From Asparagopsis taxiformis (taxonomy: Eukaryota > Rhodophyta > Florideophyceae > Bonnemaisoniales > Bonnemaisoniaceae): a stretch of DNA of 25,984 bases. The DNA is taken from the NCBI GenBank assembly GCA_030407315.1, contig JALQPE010001420.1, positions 1 through 25,984 of the forward strand, read 5' to 3'. Below the pieces are notes generated by a model. It saw only the letters and a program-made list of their open reading frames with translations, did not search any database and was not told where the DNA came from. The position numbers were made by a program, and so were the translations under genes. Of this stretch, positions 19,936 to 25,365 are shown piece by piece. The stretch's first letter is position 1, and every line of letters starts with the position of its first letter.

Positions 19936-20129
19936 TTACAGGGGTACACAAACACCAAAGCCCCCAGAATAAGGATTAGGTACACATGCCCAATCAAATT
20001 CACCCGTAGCCACAAAACAATCTCTTCGGGTCTACAGAAAATATTTCCTCGTATTCCACCATTAATGGTTCCTTGTTCTTTTTTGTTAAGTTCTTGTACG
20101 TCGTTTAATTTCAGAATTTTTGATAACAT
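19936..20129 (-). CDS. Double-glycine precursor peptide, type B2, module 2, probable frameshift in core
   Basis: The leader MLSKILKLNDVQELNKKEQ then GTINGG is a ComC/bacteriocin-type double-glycine leader, widespread in Bacteroidota. In the raw frame the core turns hydrophobic and stops at 19920. A one-base shift after about residue 30 (IFCRP) gives instead a short core, DCFVATGEFDWACVPNPY then SGGFGVCVPL, stopping at 19936-19938. It has regularly placed Cys and the compact length expected of these peptides. I favour the shifted reading. With four Cys and few Ser/Thr it may be a disulfide or thioether peptide. It shares its leader family with the gene at 20230, and a copy of the conserved leader element precedes it. 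Confidence 0.65.
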
Positions 20130-20146
20130 ATTTTTGATTTAAAATC

Positions 20147-20178
20147 TACCTACTCTATTTAAGGTTTTCGGTTTCCCC
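20147..20178 (-). promoter_or_regulatory. Conserved 5' leader element of type B precursors, copy 2
   Basis: GGGGAAACCGAAAACCTT, 4 nt, AGAGTAGGTA on the - strand, ending 17 nt before the ATG. No promoter block or dyad lies upstream, because the previous peptide gene ends 51 nt away. The element therefore goes with the gene and not only with transcription starts, which favours an RNA or translational role. Confidence 0.7.
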
Positions 20179-20229
20179 TCAGAAAAACATATCCTACCTA
20201 TCTTGCAGGATCCTGGATGTGGTTATTGA

Positions 20230-20411
20230 TTAGCATAATGATTTGCATACCGCAAGACTGGCAGAGCAATGCGCATGGCCATCTTCTCTGCAATCCACAT
20301 AATCCTGAAAACATTCGCGAAAACAACCTGGGATAGCCCCTCCATTAACAGACGCTTGTTCTTTTTTATAAGCAACTGGGCATTGTTTAGGGTTAGAATC
20401 TTTGATAACAT
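20230..20411 (-). CDS. Double-glycine precursor with symmetric six-Cys core, type B2, module 2, one frameshift
   Basis: The leader MLSKILTLNNAQLL is in one frame. After an indel at the A run near 20365 the second frame gives KKEQASVNGG and the core, ending at TAA 20230-20232. The core has 35 residues starting AIPGCFREC and ending AVCKSLC. Its six Cys are spaced 4, 7, 8, 7 and 4, a mirror-symmetric pattern, with only three Ser and no Thr. That composition argues for three disulfides in a helical hairpin rather than lanthionines. The leader is about 70% identical to that of the next gene. It is preceded by the module 2 type B promoter, dyad and leader element. Confidence 0.7.
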
Positions 20412-20430
20412 ATTTGTTGAGTTTAAAATC

Positions 20431-20462
20431 CACCTACTCTGTTCAAGGTTTTCGGTTTCCCC
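20431..20462 (-). promoter_or_regulatory. Conserved 5' leader element of type B precursors, copy 3
   Basis: GGGGAAACCGAAAACCTT, 4 nt, AGAGTAGGTG on the - strand, ending 19 nt before the ATG of the six-Cys peptide. It differs from copy 2 at only three positions. Confidence 0.7.
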
Positions 20463-20489
20463 TTAGAAAAAAACCAGCATTTAGCCAGA

Positions 20490-20564
20490 TGATTTTGATT
20501 CTAAGGTAGGCCGTAATCAAGGGGATAAAAAACAAAAAATCCGCATTTTGAATAAAATACGGAT
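20490..20564 (-). promoter_or_regulatory. Promoter and dyad operator of the type B precursors, module 2
   Basis: Dyad 20539-20564, with ATCCGCATTTT on one side and AAAATACGGAT on the other. The block 20490-20532, shared with 17599-17640, contains the box TACCTTAG (20501-20508 on +). Dyad centre to box start is 43.5 bp. Confidence 0.6.
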
Positions 20565-20571
20565 GCAAAAA

Positions 20572-20592
20572 AGCGCTTGTAAAAAAAGTGCT
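20572..20592 (-). terminator. Terminator of the type A precursor, module 2
   Basis: AGCGCTT, loop, AAGTGCT (one G-T pair) with TTTTTT following on the - strand, 14 nt after the peptide stop. Confidence 0.65.
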
Positions 20593-20606
20593 AAAATTGT
20601 TCTTTT

Positions 20607-20777
20607 TTAGAATATATGTGTGGTCGGACCACACCCATAACAAAAACTTGGATGAGTACCTGTATCTCCATCGGTTACAATGCATTCTCCACCGTTTATC
20701 ATTTTCAAGGCTTTTGGGTTAATACTAGCAATAGTCAGCTTTTTTAACCTCATTTTATGGTTTTCTTGTTTTTTCAT
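20607..20777 (-). CDS. Lanthipeptide-type precursor, type A (56 aa), module 2
   Basis: An intact small ORF. The leader MKKQENHKMRLKKLTIASI continues NPKALKMINGG. The core of 26 residues is ECIVTDGDTGTHPSFCYGC then GPTTHIF, with three Cys, five Thr and one Ser, enough for up to three rings. The leader aligns with those at 17724 and 24810 (MKK, x4, KM, x, LKKLTIA). It is first after the regulator 20927-22631 and is transcribed alone between its dyad promoter and terminator. Confidence 0.82.
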   Translation of the reverse strand: MKKQENHKMRLKKLTIASINPKALKMINGGECIVTDGDTGTHPSFCYGCGPTTHIF

Positions 20778-20834
20778 GATCTTACTAATTTAATGTTCTT
20801 ACTTCTTTATTATTCTGTTTTATTGATAATCGTA

Positions 20835-20897
20835 AGAAGATACTTTTCTTCACTACTAAATCATAATTTGTCGACCGCAATTTGTTTAAAATGCGGT
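20835..20897 (-). promoter_or_regulatory. Promoter and dyad operator of the type A precursor, module 2
   Basis: Dyad 20874-20897 with arms ACCGCA and TGCGGT around an A/T centre. The box TATCTTCT lies at 20835-20842 (+). Dyad centre to box start is 43.5 bp. The half-site CCGCATTTT is the same as in the type B dyad of this module. Confidence 0.6.
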
Positions 20898-20926
20898 TCA
20901 TTTTTTTCTTATAAACACTTTAACTA

Positions 20927-22631
20927 TTATGATTGTAATTTTTCAATTTTTTTGATGTAATACGAAGGGTTAATCCGGTTTTGGCCTTAAAGTGTTTGGT
21001 AAAACGAATTATCACTTTTGTACCCTATCTCTGCAGCAATTGATTTGATTGAAAACGATCTGAACTTTTATCATCTTTTAATCTTTTAAGAACATAATCA
21101 ATACGCAAATCATTAATGTAATCATTAAAGCTTTTTTCTTTATGGGTTTTAATGATTTTAGACAAATAGGTAGTATTGGTTTTAACCTTTTTTGCCATAC
21201 CTCTTAAATTGCAATCTACATTCAAAAAATACGCTTGATCCTCTAATCGTTTTAGGCTTTGAGTACTTTATCTATTTTTTGATCATCAATGATAACTTCT
21301 TTACTATTTTCTTTAGATGTTTCCTCTTTTTTGTGTTCTAACTGTGAAATTTTCTCAATCAGGTTGTCAAACTTGATCTTATTTTGTTTTTGCTTACGAA
21401 AATGAATGATCACTATACTTATCAATACCAACAACAGCCCTACAGAAAGCACAATACTATATTTTTTCAATCTTGCTTCTTTTTCTTGCTGATGCTCTAA
21501 TTGTTTAATGGTATCTCCTAACTCCTGAGTATCTTGCTGGTATATTTTGTTTATGGTCTGGTCTTTTTCAGTAAGAAATTGATCTTGTAACTGGGTGTGT
21601 TTTTTGAAGCCAATATGCAGTCTCTTTTTGGTTTCCCTTGGCGCTGTAACAATCTGCTAATAATCGATAGGTTTCAAGAACCCTAATATTTCTATAGTCC
21701 CGTTGATCAATACTACTCAGAATATTATTCAGATACGAAATTGCGGTATCATATTCTTTTTGTTTGTAGTGACAGCTTGCTAAAAAGTAATTAAGGTTTA
21801 GCCTGGCTTTTTTTTCTTTGAAATCATTCTTTTTCATGATATCCTCGGCTAAACGCAAATTTGTAAACGCTTTGGTTAGATCATCACGATAAAAAAACAC
21901 TGCACCTTTTTGGTGTAAAAATCTATGGTTCCAAAATGATAGTCAATAGGTTTACTGATCTGCATCCCTTGATCAGCATAATACAGTACCGAATCATATT
22001 TTTTCTGAAATAAATATACCTCGCTTAGGATGGTCAGCATATTTACATGGTTTTTGCCATTGTTGTACGATGACTTTTTAGTAAGATCAAGGGTATGTTT
22101 ACAAACCTCTAGGGCTTTATCCAATTGTTTCATTCGTTTTCGAATGATAATAATCCCAGAGTTGGCTATGATTTCATGTTCAATACTTCCTTTTTTTTGA
22201 ATGATCTCCAGTGCCTCATAATACGCATCCAAAGCTTCCTGGTTTTTCCAGTCTTCGAGGTACGAATTTCCTAACTTTAGATAAACCGAACATAAAAGCT
22301 TGTCGTTATCCAGTGTTTTAAGAATCTTGATTGATTTTCTTAAATATTCAGCACTTTTACTGAAGTTTTCTTGCCCATAGAAATGAAGTCCAATCCTATA
22401 ATATCTACCTGCTGAATTGATATCTTCTTTTTGAATGTTAGCGAGTGCCATCTCATACACTTGCACCTTATCGTTAGGTATATTTTTTATAGCCTCTACT
22501 AATTCTTCAGCTGTTTTGCTGGCAATACTATCCGGTATTTTGATCTGATTTTGTTGTGCATAAAAATTAGTTGTCCAAGAGACAAGAATCAATACAATAC
22601 ATGAAAATATAAGTTTTTTAAAAGCTATCAT
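20927..22631 (-). CDS. Membrane-bound TPR-AraC regulator, module 2, frameshifted
   Basis: ATG 22631 gives the signal peptide MIAFKKLIFSCIVLILVSW, then TTNFYAQ. TPR-like repeats: YYRIGLHFYGQENFSKSAEY, SVYLKLGNSYLEDWKNQEAL, NYFLASCHYKQKEYDTAISY. A transmembrane helix SIVLSVGLLLVLISIVIIHF (about 21410-21465) is followed by a Lys-rich linker with VIIDDQKIDKVLKALKRLED. The AraC HTH contains TNTTYLSKIIKTHKEKSFND, YINDLRIDYVLKRL and, after further breaks, GLNPSYYIKKIEKLQS with TAA at 20927. Frame changes are near 21890, 21605, 21255, 21060 and 20970. A longer in-frame start at 22658 would overlap the promoter and is rejected. It is closely related to the module 1 regulator and shares its promoter sequence. 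Confidence 0.85.
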
Positions 22632-22634
22632 TAC

Positions 22635-22663
22635 TGCAATAGTATACCAATTGCTCAAATGTA
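22635..22663 (-). promoter_or_regulatory. Promoter with overlapping 19-bp dyad, regulator of module 2
   Basis: TTG lies 18 nt upstream of TACATTTG (22656-22663), a canonical Bacteroidota promoter. The dyad GCAAT, 9 nt, ATTGC (22636-22654) directly follows the -10 box and ends 4 nt before the ATG. The 29-bp core is identical to that of module 1. Confidence 0.7.
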
Positions 22664-22733
22664 CTGATACTTTTTTAGAATCAAATTTGTTGCATAGATT
22701 GCAGCGATATTCTTTTAATTTTCTTTGCCTGTC

Positions 22734-22762
22734 CTACCCTTCGACTCCGCTCAGGGTGACCT
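22734..22762. repeat. Dispersed flavobacterial repeat fragment (TTCGACTCCGCTCAGG type)
   Basis: CCCTTCGACTCCGCTCAGG lies between LanC2 and the module 2 regulator. It belongs to the same repeat type as 25137-25175, which contains GAGCGGAGTCGAAG (the complement). Such repeats are common between genes in this group. The rest of 22664-22776 shows no gene. Confidence 0.6.
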
Positions 22763-22776
22763 TTAAAAGAAAAACA

Positions 22777-24011
22777 TTATCCAATCAACAAGCACTGGTC
22801 CCATTTGGTATCAAAAGGAGCCATGTAGGATAGTATAGACAACCCGATCCCAGCAACACCTTCGAGCAAACTGGTTTCTTTAAACCATCCCGGATCATCA
22901 CCTCCCTGCCATTTCATAAATCCTGCGTATCCTTCATCATGTATAGCCATATCCAAACCTTGTTGCTTCCAATACGCCGCAGTTTCTTTAAACACCACAT
23001 CCTTAGTTTCTTTATACATAAATTGGTACATATGCATAATCCCAAAGGCACCATGACACAATCCGGCATCTTTTACTCCTGCTTCTTCAAGATTTCTTCT
23101 TTTTGCAGCGTGTTTTAGCGTTTGTAGGGCCGCTTCTTTGTAATCAGAATTATCCAGTTGTTTACCCGCTCTCCATAAGGTAATCCCGATACCTAAATCT
23201 CCGTAGCACCATGCCAATCTAGACGTATCACTTTCCTGATCATTGCAAGTAATCCAACTAGGGAAGGAATGGGTCTTATCATTAGTTTCATTTTTAAATT
23301 TCAGTACATATCGAACCGACTGCTCTAACAGCTCTTCTACTTGGTTCTTAAAGTCTGGGTGTGCTGCCAATCGCGATAAAAAATTTGCAATACTTGGGAT
23401 TCCATGAGCCAGGCTAAGGCTGTATCCTTTTAAATCCTCTTCGCGAATCAAATAGGACTCCCATTTAGCCATACCGTTATCGATTTGTGCGCGCTCTTGT
23501 AACAAGACAATACTATCACTTAGAACATTTTTGTACTGTTTTTTTAGCTCATTTGACCTTGTATTGGTGTATCTTTTTAAGAAATAATATCCTATCCCTA
23601 AAATGCCATGTAAAAAATCATAAAAGTTATCATCAGTCTGGATATGCTCGATGGTTTGTATCAAAAATCTATCCAGAGTAGATAGCAATTCGTCGCAATC
23701 CAGATCGATAAAACTTCTTCTTGTAATAAATCTATGGCCCATGCTGCACCCGCGATACCTCCGCAATAGGTATGAAAACTATATCCGTTATTTATAGCTT
23801 CGATAATTGATGATATAATTTCTACCCCCACATCGGCATGGGATTCGTCATTTGTAAATTGGGCATAATAAAATTGAAATAGTGCTATCCCTGCCCGGCC
23901 CGAGATTACACCCATTTCATCTTTATCATGATAGTTTTCTTTAAGTATAGTACTAATTTCTTCTAGTTTTTTTAGTAGATCCTGTTTCTCGATGGTGATA
24001 ATATTTATAAT
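22777..24011 (-). CDS. lanC: Second lanthipeptide cyclase LanC (module 3), frameshifted, start unclear
   Basis: Zn ligands are intact: Cys in LAWCYGDLGIGITLWRAG and Cys-His in AGLCHGAFGIMHMYQF. The other LanC blocks are GRAGIALFQFYYAQF, YDFLHGILGIGYYFLKRY, SLAHGIPSIANFLSR and the end EGVAGIGLSILSYMAPF then DTKWDQCLLIG at 22777. One frame change lies near 23715. Homology to the first LanC extends upstream to about 23990 (EKQDLLKKLEEISTILKEN), but there is no ATG there; ATT codons at 24002 and 24011 are the only in-frame options before the repeat at 24023. The ATG at 23915 would cut off a conserved helix. So the 5' end may be damaged by the repeat or by an indel. No LanB lies beside it, so it probably shares the LanB of module 1. 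Confidence 0.85.
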
Positions 24012-24022
24012 GAAAAGATAAA

Positions 24023-24157
24023 AAGAGGCTGTCTAAAAAGTATAAAAGCAAGGTCATTACGATCCGCCTAAGGCGGAGAAGTAATCTGTTTATCAGAAAC
24101 TTAAATTTTAAAATTCCTTCGCTACTCTCGGAATGACGGCTTTTTAGACAGCCTCTT
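24023..24157. repeat. 135-bp element with 18-bp perfect terminal inverted repeats
   Basis: Ends: AAGAGGCTGTCTAAAAAG (24023-24040) and its exact complement (24140-24157). Inside are GTCATTACGATCCGCC with the small palindrome TCCGCCTAAGGCGGA and, near the right end, CTCGGAATGACGG. It has no ORF. It looks like a non-autonomous MITE-like or REP-like unit, or a very long terminator for the peptide operon. It sits exactly between the B peptides and the unclear start of LanC2. Confidence 0.7.
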
Positions 24158-24187
24158 ACTCATAAATAAAATTTGTCCAAACCCTCT

Positions 24188-24249
24188 TCAAGAGTAAAAC
24201 CTAAAATAATACATCAGAAAAAAAGGAAACTCAACGGTTTTACTCTTGA
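24188..24249. repeat. 14-bp inverted repeat spanning the end of the B peptide gene
   Basis: TCAAGAGTAAAACC (24188-24201) and its exact complement (24236-24249), 34 nt apart. The right arm overlaps the last codons of the peptide at 24240. It may form a 3'-end stem that stabilises the precursor mRNA. Confidence 0.45.
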
Positions 24250-24413
24250 TATGGTCTGTTTATTTTTTTAGAACATTGCATTCCCGGAGGTGGACATGAG
24301 TTTAACGCTCCATACGTTGGACAACATGCAGAGTGTCCTCCTTTGATCTTGTTTAATTTAAAATTAGTAATCACGTCTTTTTTAAGTTCTAATTTCTTTA
24401 ATGATTTTTTCAT
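24240..24413 (-). CDS. Lanthipeptide precursor, type B (57 aa), module 3, second copy
   Basis: An intact small ORF. The leader MKKSLKKLELKKDVITNFKL continues NKIKGG. The core HSACCPTYGALNSCPPPGMQ then CSKKINRPYQE has four Cys, two of them adjacent, and a central N-S-CPPPG-M-QC motif shared with its neighbour (N-T-CPPPG-I-QC). It has few Ser/Thr. It starts only 34 nt after the stop of that neighbour, with no promoter or leader element between, so the two are co-transcribed. The residues after QC have no counterpart in the neighbour, which ends QCY. Confidence 0.8.
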   Translation of the reverse strand: MKKSLKKLELKKDVITNFKLNKIKGGHSACCPTYGALNSCPPPGMQCSKKINRPYQE

Positions 24414-24447
24414 GATATTTTAAATTTTATAGTTATAAAGTTTTTTA

Positions 24448-24620
24448 TTAATAGCACTGTATTCCCGGAGGTGGGCATGTATTTAATGGTCCATTAGTAA
24501 TACAATAAATTGTGTTTCCTGGACCTCCACCATGTTGTGGGCATCCTCCTTTTACTTTTTCTTGCTCTAATTTGGTGATCACTTCTTTTTTAGCTGTAAG
24601 CTGTTCAACGATTTTTTCAT
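24448..24620 (-). CDS. Lanthipeptide precursor, type B (about 57 aa), module 3, first copy, one frameshift
   Basis: The leader MKKSLNSLQLKK is followed, after a missing base in the T6 run at 24586-24591, by EVITKLEQEKVKGG. This aligns residue for residue with the leader at 24413 and so fixes the indel. The core CPQHGGGPGNTIYC then ITNGPLNTCPPPGIQCY has four Cys and four Thr. The CPPPGxQC box is shared with the second copy. The gene is headed by a copy of the conserved leader element and by the module 3 type B promoter. It is not visible as one uninterrupted ORF in the raw sequence. Confidence 0.75.
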
Positions 24621-24638
24621 GTGTACATATTTAAAAAT

Positions 24639-24669
24639 TACCTACTCTATTAAAGGTTTTCGGTTTCCC
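24639..24669 (-). promoter_or_regulatory. Conserved 5' leader element of type B precursors, copy 4
   Basis: GGGAAACCGAAAACCTT, 4-5 nt, AGAGTAGGTA on the - strand, ending 18 nt before the ATG. Confidence 0.7.
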
Positions 24670-24703
24670 TGTTGGTCATAAAGAGATCTCTCGACCTCAC
24701 CCT

Positions 24704-24766
24704 TAAAATTAAAAGGTAATCTATCGGCATAAAAACAAAACCTCCCAGATTAGACAAAATAGGGGT
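24704..24766 (-). promoter_or_regulatory. Promoter and imperfect dyad of the type B precursors, module 3
   Basis: On the - strand CCCTATTTTGTCT, followed by AATCTGGG, forms an imperfect dyad centred near 24754. The -10-like box TAATTTTA lies at 24704-24711 (+), about 43 bp from the centre. The half-site CCCTATTTTGT is the same as in the type A dyad of this module. Confidence 0.45.
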
Positions 24767-24772
24767 ATAAAA

Positions 24773-24796
24773 AAACCCTGCCGATGGGCAGGGTTT
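24773..24796 (-). terminator. Terminator of the type A precursor, module 3
   Basis: AAACCCTGCC, loop GATG, GGCAGGGTTT with a T tract on the - strand, 13 nt after the peptide stop. Confidence 0.8.
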
Positions 24797-24809
24797 ATGT
24801 TTTTTGGTA

Positions 24810-25001
24810 TCAATCCTTTTTTATAAATCTGGATGCATGGTGGCCATGACCTGGAGAGGTAGCACGGCAAAGTCCAATTTCATCATCCGTTAAAACACTA
24901 CTACCTCCTTTAACACTATTCATAGTATTTATATTAATTTTTGCAATAGTTAACTTCTTTAAACTGATTTTGTCTGATGTTCTTGTTTTAGTTTGTTTCA
25001 T
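24810..25001 (-). CDS. Lanthipeptide-type precursor, type A (63 aa), module 3
   Basis: An intact ORF. The leader MKQTKTRTSDKISLKKLTIA continues KININTMNSVKGG. The core of 30 residues is SSVLTDDEIGLCRATSPGHG then HHASRFIKKD, with one Cys, five Ser, two Thr and a His-rich stretch (HGHH) that could bind metal. One Cys allows only one thioether ring, as in the module 1 A peptide. It is first after the regulator at the right edge and is transcribed alone. Confidence 0.82.
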   Translation of the reverse strand: MKQTKTRTSDKISLKKLTIAKININTMNSVKGGSSVLTDDEIGLCRATSPGHGHHASRFIKKD

Positions 25002-25044
25002 TGAGTTAAAATTTAATTGAAATTCCCTGTAATTTACTGATGGT

Positions 25045-25106
25045 GTAATATAATTTTTTTACTCCAGTTAATACAATTTAGAAGCCCTATTTTGTTTAAA
25101 ATAGGG
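25045..25106 (-). promoter_or_regulatory. Promoter and dyad operator of the type A precursor, module 3
   Basis: Perfect dyad 25085-25106: CCCTATTTT, GTTT, AAAATAGGG. The box TATATTAC lies at 25045-25052 (+). Centre to box start is 43.5 bp. The regulator stop is 260 bp away, so the dyad is not its terminator. Confidence 0.65.
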
Positions 25107-25136
25107 TGTGTTTTTAGGTTTTCTTCCGAGGGCTAA

Positions 25137-25300
25137 GCCCTTCGACTGTGCACTGAGCGGAGTCGAAGTGCTCAGGAACCAACTCTAGAAGTCCGGAATT
25201 GTTTTCTTTAATAGCACTTGGTTACCTTTACCCTTCGAGAGCACTTCGCAGGCTCAGTATACCACCTCAGGGTTCAAGAGCACTTCGGCAGGCTCAGTAT
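25137..25300. repeat. Cluster of dispersed flavobacterial repeats in a 364-bp gene-free gap
   Basis: CCCTTCGACTGTGCACTGAG and the following GGAGTCGAAG form a hairpin at 25137-25170. Two near-identical direct copies of GAGCACTTCGGCAGGCTCAG plus TAT follow at 25239-25260 and 25278-25300; the first lacks one G. The gap 25002-25365 otherwise holds only the A peptide promoter. The short frames in it are made of repeat sequence. Confidence 0.65.
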
Positions 25301-25365
25301 ATCAACTCACCTTTCCAAATACGTTCAAGAACCGAGATCCGAAACAGACACCCTGAACCCGAAAT

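Noticed and set aside
22632..22658. Upstream start for the module 2 regulator
   Set aside because: It would lie inside the promoter and dyad shared with the module 1 regulator; ATG 22631 gives a proper signal peptide.
24023..24157. Insertion sequence
   Set aside because: Too short and without a transposase frame; kept only as a non-coding repeat.
25239..25300. Direct repeats considered as a CRISPR array
   Set aside because: Only two copies, about 17 nt apart, of a known kind of dispersed intergenic repeat; no cas genes.
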